Shown: positions 9,247 through 19,139, numbered from the stretch's first letter. The stretch: 64,000 nucleotides of DNA from an uncultured Caulobacter sp. (GCA_913776195.1 CAJYMH010000027.1:16093-80092), one strand, 5' to 3'. Numbers and translations: made by a program. Notes: generated from the sequence alone by a model not told the origin.

Positions 9247-9279
9247 TTTCTCCGCGCGACGAAACTAAGGAGTCCCGCC

Positions 9280-10464
9280 ATGGCCGACGATCCAAAAACC
9301 TGGAACCCAGCGACCAAGCTGATCCGGGGCGGCCTGATGCGCAGCCCGTGGGGCGAGACGGCCGAAGCGCTCTTCCTGACCCAGAGCTTCGTCTACGATT
9401 CGGCCCAGGGGGCGGACGCCCGCTTCGCCGGGGACGAGCCGGGCTTCGTCTACAGCCGCTACGCCAACCCGACGACCGCGATGTTCGAGCAGCGGATGGC
9501 CCTGCTGGAAGGCGCCGAGGCGTGCCGCGCCGTGGCCTCGGGCATGGCGGCGGTGCATGTGGCGCTGTCGGGCCTGGTGCAGGCCGGCGACCACATCGTG
9601 GCCGGCCGGGCGCTGTTCGGCTCCTGCCGCTGGATCCTGTCGACCTGGATGCCGAAGTACGGGATCGAGGTGACCTATGTGGACGGCCCGGACCTGAAGG
9701 CGTGGGAGGCGGCCCTGCGCCCCAACACCAAGGCCGTGTTGATCGAGACGCCCTGCAATCCGCTGCTTGAGATCACCGACATCGAAGAGGTGGCCAAGCT
9801 GGCGCACGCTGTCGGCGCCAAGGTGGTGGTCGACAACGTCTTCGCCACCCCGATCTTCCAGCAGCCCCTGGCTCTGGGGGCTGATGTGGTCGTCTATTCG
9901 ACCACCAAGCACATCGACGGCCAGGGCCGCGCCCTGGGCGGAGCCATCCTGTGCTCGCAGGAGCTGATGGACGAAACCTATCGCGACCTGCTGCGCCATA
10001 CTGGCCCGGCTATCTCGCCGTTCAACGCCTGGCTCCACCTGAACGGCTTGGCGACCATGGACCTGCGGGTGCGTCGCCAGACCGAAACGGCGGCCAAATT
10101 GGCCGATCTGATCGGTAACCATGAAAAGGCCCAGCGAATCTTCTATCCGGGTCGCTCGGACCATCCGCAGGCGGATGTGGCGAGGAAGCAGATGAGCGGT
10201 TTCTCCAATCTGGTCGCCTTCGATCTGGGTTCGCGCGAGCGAGCCTGGGCCTTCCTCGACGCGCTGCAGCTGGTGGACATCTCCAACAACCTCGGCGACG
10301 CCAAATCCATGGCCACCCACCCCTCCACCACGACCCATCGCTCCATGAGCGACGAGGACCGCATCGCCATCGGCGTGACCGAAGGCTGCGTGCGGATGTC
10401 CGTGGGCCTTGAGGACGCGGATGACTTGGCGCGCGACGTGGAAAGAGCCCTCGACGCCGCATGA
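9280..10464 (+). CDS. metZ: O-succinylhomoserine sulfhydrylase
   Basis: Cys/Met-metabolism PLP enzyme; YSRYANPTTAMFEQRMALLEGAE, PLP region VVYSTTKHIDGQGRALGG. Confidence 0.92.
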   Translation: MADDPKTWNPATKLIRGGLMRSPWGETAEALFLTQSFVYDSAQGADARFAGDEPGFVYSRYANPTTAMFEQRMALLEGAEACRAVASGMAAVHVALSGLVQAGDHIVAGRALFGSCRWILSTWMPKYGIEVTYVDGPDLKAWEAALRPNTKAVLIETPCNPLLEITDIEEVAKLAHAVGAKVVVDNVFATPIFQQPLALGADVVVYSTTKHIDGQGRALGGAILCSQELMDETYRDLLRHTGPAISPFNAWLHLNGLATMDLRVRRQTETAAKLADLIGNHEKAQRIFYPGRSDHPQADVARKQMSGFSNLVAFDLGSRERAWAFLDALQLVDISNNLGDAKSMATHPSTTTHRSMSDEDRIAIGVTEGCVRMSVGLEDADDLARDVERALDAA

Positions 10465-10895
10465 TGAGACGCATCCGCCACAAGCGCAGGGGTGACGCCC
10501 CGGTCTACGAGACCAAGACCCGCGACATTCTCGTGCGCGTGGCGGCCGATTACATGCCCGGCCACTCAGACCCGGACGAGAACCGCTACTTCTGGGGCTA
10601 CATGGTCGAGATCGAGAACCATGGCGAGGAGACGGTCCAGCTCGTGTCCCGCCACTGGGTCATCACCGACGCCATGAACCGGGTCGAGGAAGTGCGCGGC
10701 ATCGGCGTGATCGGCGAACAGCCCGAGCTGAAGCCCCGCGAGGCGTTCCGCTACAACTCCGGCTGCCCCCTGGGCACTTCGTCCGGCACCATGCGCGGCG
10801 CCTATCAGATGATCACCGAGGCTGGCGAAGTGTTCGAGGCGATGATCCCCGAATTCTCCCTGCACATGCCGGACGCCCGCAAGCGGATGAACTGA
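10461..10895 (+). CDS. apaG: ApaG protein (Co2+/Mg2+ efflux-associated)
   Basis: RYFWGYMVEIENHGEETVQLVSRHWVITDA, GEQPELKPREAFRYNSGCPLGTSSGTMRGAYQM; overlaps metZ stop. Confidence 0.95.
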   Translation: MMRRIRHKRRGDAPVYETKTRDILVRVAADYMPGHSDPDENRYFWGYMVEIENHGEETVQLVSRHWVITDAMNRVEEVRGIGVIGEQPELKPREAFRYNSGCPLGTSSGTMRGAYQMITEAGEVFEAMIPEFSLHMPDARKRMN

Positions 10896-10960
10896 GCCGG
10901 AGGCGCTTGCGCGCCCTGCTCCGCCGGGCCAACGTCCCTCCCTCGATTTTCGGAGGGGTC

Positions 10961-12208
10961 ATGATCCGCAAAGCCTTGTTGCTCGCCAGCGCCGTCGCCG
11001 CGCTTTCGTCCGTCGCCCATGCGCAACCGACCGCCGCCGACCACGCCAAGGCCAAGGCGGCCCTGGCCAAGAGCCCGGTCTTCGACGGTCACAACGACTT
11101 GCCCTGGGCCCTCCTGGGCGGCTACGACAGCGATCCGGACAAGGCGGGCATCGACGGCGACACGCGCGGCAAGCTGCACACGGACATGGACCGCCTGAAG
11201 CAGGGCGGCGTCGGCGCGCAGTTCTGGTCGGTCTACATCCCGGCCAGCATGAAGGGCCCGATCGCCACCCAGGCGGTCTGGAAGCAAATCGACACCGCTC
11301 GCCGCATCATCGACCGCCGCCCCGACCGGCTTGAGTTCGCTCGCACCGCCAACGACGTGGTCCGCATCGAAAAGGCCGGCAAGGTCGCCTCCCTGTTCGG
11401 GATCGAGGGCGGCAACGCCATCGACGGCCAACTGTCGATGCTGCGCGAGTTCCGCGAGGCGGGCGTGGCCTACATGACCCTGACCCACTCCCAGAGTCTG
11501 CCCTGGGCCGACAGCGGCACGGACAAGCCGATCAGCGACGGCCTGTCGCCCTTCGGCGAGGCGGTGGTGAAGGAGATGAACCGCATCGGCATGCTGGTGG
11601 ACCTGTCTCACGTCTCGCCGGCGACCATGAAGGACGCCCTGCGGGTCACGCGCTCGCCGGTGATCTTCAGCCACTCCTCGGCCTTTGGCGTTACGCCGCA
11701 CGCCCGGAACGTGCCGGACGACGTGCTGAAACTGGTGGCCGCCAACAAGGGCGTGGTGATGATCACCTTCGTCCCCGGCTTCGTCTCCGAGGCGGTCCGC
11801 CAGTGGGGCGCGGAGAAGACGGCGGTCGAGGCGAAGCTGCGGTCGCTCACCCCCGCCGATGAAGCCGCCGTCAAGGCGGGCGTCGACGCCTGGGTCGCCA
11901 CCCATCCCGAGCCCAAAGCCAGCGCCAAGGACGTAGCTGACCACGTGGAGCACGTGCGCAAGGTCTGCGGTATCGACTGCGTCGGCCTGGGCGGCGACTT
12001 CGACGGCATCGAAAGCACGCCCACCGACCTGACCGGCGTGGAGTCCTATCCCGTCCTGCTGGCGGAGCTGTCTTCGCGCGGCTGGACCGAGGCCGACCTT
12101 CGCAAGCTTACCGGCGAGAACATCCTACGCGTCATGCGAGCCAATGAGGCGACGGTAAAGGCGCTGGCCGGCGAAAAGCCGGCGCTGCTGAGCGATACGG
12201 CCAAGTAG
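10961..12208 (+). CDS. Secreted membrane-dipeptidase family (M19) dipeptidase
   Basis: Signal peptide MIRKALLLASAVAALSSVAHAQ; VFDGHNDLPW, IEGGNAIDG, LTHSQSLPWADS, DLSHVSP, FSHSSAFG. Confidence 0.93.
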   Translation: MIRKALLLASAVAALSSVAHAQPTAADHAKAKAALAKSPVFDGHNDLPWALLGGYDSDPDKAGIDGDTRGKLHTDMDRLKQGGVGAQFWSVYIPASMKGPIATQAVWKQIDTARRIIDRRPDRLEFARTANDVVRIEKAGKVASLFGIEGGNAIDGQLSMLREFREAGVAYMTLTHSQSLPWADSGTDKPISDGLSPFGEAVVKEMNRIGMLVDLSHVSPATMKDALRVTRSPVIFSHSSAFGVTPHARNVPDDVLKLVAANKGVVMITFVPGFVSEAVRQWGAEKTAVEAKLRSLTPADEAAVKAGVDAWVATHPEPKASAKDVADHVEHVRKVCGIDCVGLGGDFDGIESTPTDLTGVESYPVLLAELSSRGWTEADLRKLTGENILRVMRANEATVKALAGEKPALLSDTAK

Positions 12209-12210
12209 CC

Positions 12211-12308
12211 TCTTTCGAGACGCCGCTTCGCGGCTCCTCAGGATGACGAATTCAGCAGACCAAGCTCGTCATGCTGGGGAGCGCCGCAAGGCGCGTCTCG
12301 AAGCACGC
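12211..12308. repeat. Dispersed intergenic inverted repeat, family 2
   Basis: TTTCGAGACGCCGCTTCGCGGCTCCTCAGGATGACG.. / CGTCATGCTGGGGAGCGCCGCAAGGCGCGTCTCGAAGC between convergent genes. Confidence 0.65.
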
Positions 12309-12310
12309 AA

Positions 12311-13204
12311 TCATCCCGCCTTGCCAGGATCCAGGTCATACACCCGCGAGCAGTACTCGCAGGTCACATGGATCTTGCCGTCGTCCTCGACCATGTCGGC
12401 GCGTTCTTCCTCGCTGAAGGACTGCAGCACGGTCTCGATCCGCTCCGGCGAGCAGCGGCAGAACGCCTTCAAGGGCTGAGGCTCGAACAGGCGCACGCCG
12501 TCCTCGTGGAACAGACGGTAGAGCAGCGTCTCGGCCGGCACGGTCGGGTCGATCAGTTCGTCCTCGCCCGTGGTCTCGAACAGGGCGCGCACGTGATCCC
12601 AGGAGTCTTCGGTGTCGCCGCGAGTCTGGTCGCCGCCGATCATCTGGATCATCAGACCGCCGGCCCGCCACTTCGGACCCGAGCCGTCGTTCACCTGGCC
12701 GACCGCCAGACGCAGGCGCGTCGGCGTCTGCTCGGACTGGGCGAAGTATTGCTCGGCGCACAGGGCCAGGGTCTCTCCCTCGATGGAGGTGACTCCCTGG
12801 TAGCGGTCCATGTCCGCCCCCTGGTCGATGGTCATGATGAACACGCCGTCGCCCAGCAGGGTCTTGGCGCCGGGGCGCACAAAACCCTTGGACGCCTCGG
12901 CCACGCGTTCGGCGTCGAAGCGGCAATAGCCGCGCATGGAGCCGTCGGTCTCGTAGTCGCAGACCACATAGGCCACAGGGCCGTCGCCCTGGGCCTGGAC
13001 GATCAGGCGGCCGTCGAACTTAAGAGCCGACCCCACCAAGGCGGCCAGCGCGCAGGCTTCGCCCAGCAGGTTGGCCACCGGCTCGGGATAGTCGTGATGG
13101 CTCATCACCTCGTTCACGGCGTCGCCCAGACGAACGATGCGGCCGCGAACGGGGTGGCCTTCGATAGAGAAGGCGGCGACGAGGTTGTCGGTGATTTCGG
13201 TCAT
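12311..13204 (-). CDS. hslO: Hsp33 redox-regulated chaperone
   Basis: CRCSPERIETVLQSFSEEERADMVEDDGKIHVTCEYCSRVY (C-X-C...C-X-X-C). Confidence 0.95.
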   Translation of the reverse strand: MTEITDNLVAAFSIEGHPVRGRIVRLGDAVNEVMSHHDYPEPVANLLGEACALAALVGSALKFDGRLIVQAQGDGPVAYVVCDYETDGSMRGYCRFDAERVAEASKGFVRPGAKTLLGDGVFIMTIDQGADMDRYQGVTSIEGETLALCAEQYFAQSEQTPTRLRLAVGQVNDGSGPKWRAGGLMIQMIGGDQTRGDTEDSWDHVRALFETTGEDELIDPTVPAETLLYRLFHEDGVRLFEPQPLKAFCRCSPERIETVLQSFSEEERADMVEDDGKIHVTCEYCSRVYDLDPGKAG

Positions 13205-13249
13205 GGGGCGGTCAGATAGGGGCTCGCGCGCAAGATTGCGAGCCTAGCC

Positions 13250-14185
13250 TCACCCAACCTTGCCGAAGCACCAGGCCAGGACGGACTTCTGGGCGTGGAT
13301 GCGGTTCTCAGCCTCGTCCCAGACCAGCGAGCGCGGGCCGTCCAGAACGGCGTCGGTCACTTCCTCGCCCCGGTGCGCCGGCAGGCAGTGCAGGAACACG
13401 CCGTCCGGATGCGCCAGGTCCATCAGCGCATCGTCCACCTGATAGGGTTCGAAGGCGGCGATGCGCTCGTCATGATCAACGTCGCCCATGGACACCCAGG
13501 TGTCCGCCACAACGCAGTCGGCGCCGCGCACGGCTTCACGCGGGTCGTCGGTCATGGTGATGCGGCCCTGCTGCTCGGCGGCGCGGGCCAGGTCGACCAG
13601 ATCGGGGTGATAGACCGCGGGGCAAGCGATCTTCAGCTCGAAGCCCAGCTTGGGTGCGGCGTGGATGAAGCTGGCGCAGACGTTGTTGCCGTCGCCCACC
13701 CAGGCGATCGTCTTGCCCTCGACCGAGCCGCGATGCTCTTCGAAGGTCAGCAGGTCAGCCATGATCTGGCACGGGTGGCTCTTGTCGGTCAGGCCGTTGA
13801 TCACCGGCACGGTGCTGTACTGGGCGAACAGCTCGACGTCCTCATGATGGTTGGCGCGGATCATCACCGCATCGACCATGCGCGACAGGACACGGGCCGT
13901 GTCCTCAATGGTCTCGCCACGGCCCAGCTGCATGTCAGAGGCGGTGGAGATGATCCCCGCGCCGCCCAGCTGGCGGATCGCCGCGTCAAAGGAAAAGCGA
14001 GTGCGGGTCGAGTTCTTCTCGAAGATCATCGCCAGGGTGCGGCCGTCGGCCGGCGCATCGGCGTCCACGCGCGCCTGACCCCAGCCTTTTCGCGCGGCCT
14101 TGCGGGCCTTGGCGTCCTCTAGGATCGCGCGCAGGTCGGAAGACTGGAGCTTCCAAAGGTCGATGAAGTGGCGGGGCGTGGTCAT
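13250..14185 (-). CDS. argF: Ornithine carbamoyltransferase
   Basis: [50 protein letters not shown]. Confidence 0.96.
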   Translation of the reverse strand: MTTPRHFIDLWKLQSSDLRAILEDAKARKAARKGWGQARVDADAPADGRTLAMIFEKNSTRTRFSFDAAIRQLGGAGIISTASDMQLGRGETIEDTARVLSRMVDAVMIRANHHEDVELFAQYSTVPVINGLTDKSHPCQIMADLLTFEEHRGSVEGKTIAWVGDGNNVCASFIHAAPKLGFELKIACPAVYHPDLVDLARAAEQQGRITMTDDPREAVRGADCVVADTWVSMGDVDHDERIAAFEPYQVDDALMDLAHPDGVFLHCLPAHRGEEVTDAVLDGPRSLVWDEAENRIHAQKSVLAWCFGKVG

Positions 14186-14199
14186 CTCTAGTTCCTAAA

Positions 14200-14285
14200 C
14201 TCCGCTCACCCCGGCGAAGGCCGGGGTCCAGATGACGGACACGGAGCTTTACGATCTGGTTCCCGGCCTTCGCCGGGATGAGCGG
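14200..14285. repeat. REP-like dispersed repeat, family 1
   Basis: CTCCGCTCACCCCGGCGAAGGCCGGGGTCCAG...TTCCCGGCCTTCGCCGGGATGAGCGG; same unit at 37387, 53978 and 62268. Confidence 0.75.
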
Positions 14286-14293
14286 TTGAAGGT

Positions 14294-15514
14294 TTAAGCG
14301 GCTTTCTGCGACGCGCGGACGACGTCCAGCGTCTTTTCCAGCTTGCCGATGGCTTCGCTGGCTTCTTCCATGGTCAAGTTCAGCGCTGGCAGCAGACGGA
14401 TGCAGTTGTCGCCGCCCCCAGCCACCAGCAGCTTCTGATCCCGGGCCAAAGCCATGAATTCACGGTTGTTGCTGGCCAGCTTGACGCCGATCAGCAGACC
14501 CTTGCCGCGCACGTCGACGATCAGATCCGGATAGCGATCCTTCAGGCCGTTCAACTGCTGGACGAAGTAGCCGGCCACGTCTCGGACGTTGCCCAGCGTC
14601 TCTTCGCTGTTGATCGTGTCAAAGGCGGTGACGCCAATAGCCATGGCCAGCGGGTTGCCGCCAAAGGTCGAACCGTGGACGCCCACGGTCATGCCGCGCG
14701 CCGCCTCAGCCGAGGCCATGCAGGCGCCGATCGGGAAGCCGCCGCCGAGCGCCTTGGCGATGCACATGATGTCCGGCTCGGCGTCGCTGGCCCACTCATA
14801 GGCGAACAGCTTGCCGGTCCGCCCCATGCCGCACTGGACTTCGTCGTAGATCAGCAGCACGCCGGCTTCGCGCGTCATGGCGCGCAGTTCGTTCAGCTGA
14901 GCCTCGGTCAGAGCGCGGGCGCCGCCCTCGCCTTGCACGGGTTCGATGATGACCGCGGCCGTGGTCGGGCCGAGGGCGGCCTTCAGGGCTTCCCAGTCGC
15001 CGAACGGCAGCTGGGTGTAGCCTGGCAGGCGCGGGCCGAAGCCCTCGAGATAGCTGGCGTTGCCCGAGGCGTTCACCGCCGCGTAGGAGCGGCCGTGGAA
15101 CGAGCCGTCGAAGCCGATGATCTCGACCCGCTCCGGCTGGCCGTTGACCACGTGATAGCGGCGGGCGGTCTTCAGGGCGCACTCGATCGCCTCGGTGCCC
15201 GAGTTGGTGAAGAACACCGCGTCGGCGAAGGACGCCGCGCACAGGCGGTCGGCCAGGGCTTCCTGCTGCGGAATGCGGAAGATGTTGGAGACGTGCCAGA
15301 GCTTCTCGCCCTGTTCCTTCAGCGTCTTCACCAGGGCCGGATGGGCGTGGCCAAGGCCGGTGGTGGCGATGCCGCCCACGCAGTCCAGATAGGTCTCGCC
15401 GTCCGTGGAGAACAGTCGCGACCCCTCGCCTCGCTCGAACGCCAGCGGAGCGCGATTATAGACACCCATAATGTGCGTCTGCGCGGCGGCGGAAGAGGAC
15501 GTAGGCGTGGTCAC
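14294..15514 (-). CDS. argD: Acetylornithine/succinyldiaminopimelate aminotransferase
   Basis: Class III aminotransferase; FFTNSGTEAIECALKTARRYH, LLIYDEVQCGMGRTGKLFAYE, HGSTFGGNPLA. Start set at the GTG giving VTTPTSS; ORF track extends to 15529. Confidence 0.94.
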   Translation of the reverse strand: MTTPTSSSAAAQTHIMGVYNRAPLAFERGEGSRLFSTDGETYLDCVGGIATTGLGHAHPALVKTLKEQGEKLWHVSNIFRIPQQEALADRLCAASFADAVFFTNSGTEAIECALKTARRYHVVNGQPERVEIIGFDGSFHGRSYAAVNASGNASYLEGFGPRLPGYTQLPFGDWEALKAALGPTTAAVIIEPVQGEGGARALTEAQLNELRAMTREAGVLLIYDEVQCGMGRTGKLFAYEWASDAEPDIMCIAKALGGGFPIGACMASAEAARGMTVGVHGSTFGGNPLAMAIGVTAFDTINSEETLGNVRDVAGYFVQQLNGLKDRYPDLIVDVRGKGLLIGVKLASNNREFMALARDQKLLVAGGGDNCIRLLPALNLTMEEASEAIGKLEKTLDVVRASQKAA

Positions 15515-15606
15515 TGAGCAACCCTCCAAAAGCTGATCCCCGCGCGGTGGGCGCGGGGATGGGAAGGCTGAGCGTTGTCGTCGCGTATGCGCGCTATGTC
15601 AATAAA

Positions 15607-16422
15607 TCAGCTCTTCAGACGCCAGCCCCGCTGGAACAGACGCAGGCACAGGAAAAACAGGGCGACCGTAAGAACCGCGGTCATCACCGCGCCGATGGCG
15701 ATGGAGCCGTCCGACACGCCGATGAAGCCGTAGCGGAACCCATCGATCAGATAGAAGAACGGGTTGTAGTGGCTGATGGTCCGGAACGGTTCAGGTAGGC
15801 GATCGACCAGATAGAAGGTCCCCGACAGGAAGGTCATCGGCATGATCAGGAAATTGGTGACCGCCGCCAGGTGGTCGAACTTCTCCGACCAAAGGCCGGT
15901 CAGGATGCCGACCATGCCCAGGATCAAGGCCGCGCCGATGCAGAAGTAGATCGCCCACAGCGGATGGATCAGGGTGACGTTTGCGAACGGGAGCACGGCC
16001 AGGGCCGTCACAGCCCCCACCAGCACGCCCCGCGTGGCCGCGCCCAGAGTGAAGGCTAGAACCTGCTCCAGGGGCGACAGGGGCGGAGTGAGGAAGTCCG
16101 AGGTTAGGCCCATCATCTTGGCCTGCAGCAGGCTGGACGACGAATTGGCGAAGGCGTTGTTCAACACGCCCATCATGATCAGACCGGGGGCGACGAAGGT
16201 GGCGAAGCTGACCCCTTCCATGGCTGGCCGCGAGGCGCCCACCGCGACCACGAAAACCATCATGTAGAGCAAGGTCGTCACCACCGGCGCGGCGACCGTC
16301 TGGGTGCCCACCTTCCAGAACCGGCGGATCTCCTTGAGATACAAGGTGCGGAAACCCCGCCAGTTGAAGCCCGCATAGTCGCGCGGCTGCGGCGGAATCA
16401 CGGTGTCGGCCATATCTTTCAT
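15607..16422 (-). CDS. ABC-2 type transporter permease (orphan)
   Basis: Six hydrophobic segments; LKEIRRFWKV, ABC-2 signature MTFLSGTFYLVDRLPEPFRTISHYNPFFYLIDGFR. Confidence 0.9.
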   Translation of the reverse strand: MKDMADTVIPPQPRDYAGFNWRGFRTLYLKEIRRFWKVGTQTVAAPVVTTLLYMMVFVVAVGASRPAMEGVSFATFVAPGLIMMGVLNNAFANSSSSLLQAKMMGLTSDFLTPPLSPLEQVLAFTLGAATRGVLVGAVTALAVLPFANVTLIHPLWAIYFCIGAALILGMVGILTGLWSEKFDHLAAVTNFLIMPMTFLSGTFYLVDRLPEPFRTISHYNPFFYLIDGFRYGFIGVSDGSIAIGAVMTAVLTVALFFLCLRLFQRGWRLKS

Positions 16423-16472
16423 GCCGCCTAAGTGCGCTCGCGCCTGCCTGATCGCAAGGATCGACGCCAGTG

Positions 16473-16492
16473 GACTCGACGAATCTCGAGTC
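16473..16492. promoter_or_regulatory. Cluster of three GANTC (CcrM) sites upstream of gcrA
   Basis: GACTC 16473-16477, GAATC 16481-16485, GAGTC 16488-16492. Confidence 0.7.
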
Positions 16493-16494
16493 GG

Positions 16495-16561
16495 TTATCA
16501 ACATCTTGTTTCTGTGGACAGACGCAATGGCGCCTATTGTGTGCCTTAACTCCTGGTTTAC
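16495..16561 (+). promoter_or_regulatory. Near-consensus DnaA box (TTATCAACA) and CtrA-like TTAA-N7-TTTA site in the gcrA upstream region
   Basis: TTATCAACA 16495-16503; TTAACTCCTGGTTTAC 16546-16561. Confidence 0.45.
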
Positions 16562-16663
16562 GATTAGTGGTGTGGAGGCCGGGGAACACCCGCCCTCCGA
16601 CACAAGATGTTGTCCACTGACGCCGCGGGGGCGGCGCTGGACTAAGCGGCTGGAGGGTTGGCT

Positions 16664-17179
16664 ATGAGCTGGACCGACGAACGGGTCACCACGCTGAAGA
16701 AGCTTTGGCTAGACGGGCTTTCCGCCAGTCAGATCGCCAAGCAATTGGGCGGCGTCACGCGCAACGCCGTGATCGGAAAGGTCCACCGTCTGGGCCTGTC
16801 GGGCCGCGCTGCGCCTTCGCAGCCGAGCCGCCCGGCTTTCAAGACCCCGCGCCCTGCGCGGCCGGTCACCGCGGCCCCGTCGGCACCGCGCCGCGTGGCC
16901 GAAGCCGTGTCGGCGTCCGCTGCTCCGGCCGTCCCGGCCCAGCAGCCGGTCTATCGCGTGGAGGAGCCCGGCTCGGCCACCGTGCTGACCCTGGGCGCGC
17001 ACATGTGCAAGTGGCCGATCGGCGATCCGTCGACGGACAGCTTCACCTTCTGCGGTCGCCGCTCGGATGAAGGCGTGCCCTACTGCGTCGAACACGCCCG
17101 GGTCGCATACCAACCGCAGCAGACCAAGAAGAAGTCCGGCGCGACCGAACTGGCCCGCTCCCTGCGCCGCTACATCTAG
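16664..17179 (+). CDS. gcrA: GcrA cell-cycle regulator
   Basis: MSWTDERVTTLKKLWLDGLSASQIAKQLGGVTRNAVIGKVHRLGLSGRA; C-terminal CKWPIGDPSTDSFTFCGRRSDEGVPYCVEHARVAYQP. Confidence 0.97.
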   Translation: MSWTDERVTTLKKLWLDGLSASQIAKQLGGVTRNAVIGKVHRLGLSGRAAPSQPSRPAFKTPRPARPVTAAPSAPRRVAEAVSASAAPAVPAQQPVYRVEEPGSATVLTLGAHMCKWPIGDPSTDSFTFCGRRSDEGVPYCVEHARVAYQPQQTKKKSGATELARSLRRYI

Positions 17180-17182
17180 GAC

Positions 17183-17578
17183 TTACTGTCGTACGGCGGT
17201 GAACGTGCCGGTCTTGCCCAACGCGAGCAGCTGGCCGTTCATCGTCCGTCCGCGGACGACGCCGGAATACCGCGCGTCGAATTCATAGACGGTCCAGCGG
17301 GTCTGGTAGGTCCAGCTGAGCTGATCGCCCTTCAAGGCCGCTGCGCGGATCACGTGCCGCTTACCGCCCTTGATATTGGCGTCGTTGGTCGGCCCGTCGA
17401 CGCATTCTCCGCCTATGACCCCGCCCAGCCGCGTGAAACGGCAGTTCACGGTAAAGGTCAGCGGCCCCCACCTGCCCTTGACCAGCCAGGTCCCGGGAAT
17501 GGGCTCTGGCGAATTGGCCGCGGCCGCCGCGGGTCCCGCCAGGGACAGAGCCGCCATGATCAGGGTGAGGGTTTTCAT
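17183..17578 (-). CDS. Secreted hypothetical protein
   Basis: MKTLTLIMAALSLAGPAAAAANSP signal peptide; 131 aa. Confidence 0.7.
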   Translation of the reverse strand: MKTLTLIMAALSLAGPAAAAANSPEPIPGTWLVKGRWGPLTFTVNCRFTRLGGVIGGECVDGPTNDANIKGGKRHVIRAAALKGDQLSWTYQTRWTVYEFDARYSGVVRGRTMNGQLLALGKTGTFTAVRQ

Positions 17579-17676
17579 CAGACGAAGCTCGGTGTCGGGA
17601 GCTTTCATCCTGACACCGCCGCCTTTCGCGATCATTGACGCCTGACGTCTGCGACAACGCGCCCTATCTTGCACCC

Positions 17677-19095
17677 GTGACCGACTCCGACTCCGACGCC
17701 GCCACCAACGCCTCCGCCTATTCCGTCTCGGAACTCGCCTTCGCGCTCAAGCGGACGCTGGAGGATTCCTATGGCTTCGTGCGCCTGCGCGGCGAACTGT
17801 CGAAGGTCACCTTTCACTCCAACGGCCACGTCTATCTGACCATCAAGGACGACAAGGCCGCCATCGACGGCGTGGTCTGGAAGGGCAGCGTCCGCAACCT
17901 GCAGGTCCGGCCCGAACAGGGGCTGGAGGTGATCGTCACCGGGCGTATCACCACCTATCCCGCCGGCTCCCGCTATCAGATCGTCATCGAGGGGATGGAG
18001 GCCGCCGGCGTCGGCGCCCTGCTGGCCCAGCTGGAGCGGCTGAAGGCCAAGCTGGCGGGCGAGGGCCTGTTCGAGGCGTCGCGCAAAAGCCCCCTGCCCG
18101 CCATGCCCGCCGTGGTCGGCGTCATCACCAGCCCGACAGGCGCGGTGATCCGCGACATCCTGCACCGCATCCGCGACCGCTGGCCCTGCCGCGTCGTGGT
18201 CTGGCCCGTGGTCGTCCAGGGCGACGCGGCGGCGGCTCAGGTCTGCGCCGCCATCCGCGGCTTCAACGCCCTGCTGCCCGATCAGGACATCCCGCGACCT
18301 GACGTGCTGATCGTCGCGCGCGGCGGCGGCTCGGTAGAGGACCTGTGGCCCTTCAACGACGAGACGCTGGCCCGAACCGCGGCCGAAAGCGCCATTCCGC
18401 TGATCTCCGCAGTGGGACACGAGACCGACACCACCCTGATCGACTTCGTCTCCGACCGCCGCGCGCCGACGCCGACGGCGGCGGCCGAGATGGCGACGCC
18501 AGTCCTGTCCGAGCTGCGCGCGGCCGTCGCCGACTACGAGCGCCGCCTGGCCCGATGCAGCGGACGGGTGCTGGAGGAGCGCCGCAATCGCCTGGCCGCC
18601 GCGGCGCGGGGCCTGCCGCGCCCCATGGACCTGATCGCCCTCGGCCAGCAGCGGTTCGACCACGCCGCCAGCCGCCTGGGCGCCGCCCTCAGCCGTAATG
18701 CCGACGCCCATGAACGCGATCTGGTCCGCGTCGCGTCACGCCTCACCCCCGGCCTGCTGGAACGCCCGCAGGTTATGCAGGCCCGACGCCTGGAGGAATT
18801 CTCCGCGCGTCTGAAGCCCGCGCTCGACCGCAGGATAACGCGGATGGAGCAGGACCTCGCCAACCTAGACAAGCTGCGCCGGTCGCTCGATCCGGACCGG
18901 CCGCTGAACCTGGGCTTTGCTCGGGTGCATCGAGCCGACGGCTCCCTCGCCCGCTCGGCCAAGGGCCTTTCGGCCGGCGAAGGCGTCACCCTGGTGTTCG
19001 GCGACGGCGAGCGCGGGGCAGTGGTCGATGGAGCACCTTCGGCGCCGAAAGCCAAGGCCAAGCCGCCAGCGGCCGACCAGGGCGATCTGTTCTGA
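17677..19095 (+). CDS. xseA: Exodeoxyribonuclease VII large subunit
   Basis: [94 protein letters not shown] start chosen; track starts at TTG 17635. Confidence 0.95.
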   Translation: MTDSDSDAATNASAYSVSELAFALKRTLEDSYGFVRLRGELSKVTFHSNGHVYLTIKDDKAAIDGVVWKGSVRNLQVRPEQGLEVIVTGRITTYPAGSRYQIVIEGMEAAGVGALLAQLERLKAKLAGEGLFEASRKSPLPAMPAVVGVITSPTGAVIRDILHRIRDRWPCRVVVWPVVVQGDAAAAQVCAAIRGFNALLPDQDIPRPDVLIVARGGGSVEDLWPFNDETLARTAAESAIPLISAVGHETDTTLIDFVSDRRAPTPTAAAEMATPVLSELRAAVADYERRLARCSGRVLEERRNRLAAAARGLPRPMDLIALGQQRFDHAASRLGAALSRNADAHERDLVRVASRLTPGLLERPQVMQARRLEEFSARLKPALDRRITRMEQDLANLDKLRRSLDPDRPLNLGFARVHRADGSLARSAKGLSAGEGVTLVFGDGERGAVVDGAPSAPKAKAKPPAADQGDLF

Positions 19096-19139
19096 CGCCC
19101 ACCTGTTCTTGAGCCGCCGGATGACTTAAATAGAAGACC

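Noticed and set aside
9135-9279. Canonical SAM-II riboswitch before metZ
   Set aside because: Topology is pseudoknot-like but the conserved SAM-II nucleotides I recall are not visible; kept only as an uncertain structural finding.
16470-16667. 65-aa plus-strand ORF upstream of gcrA
   Set aside because: Lies in a promoter region full of regulatory sites, no SD or domain, and the composition is non-coding.
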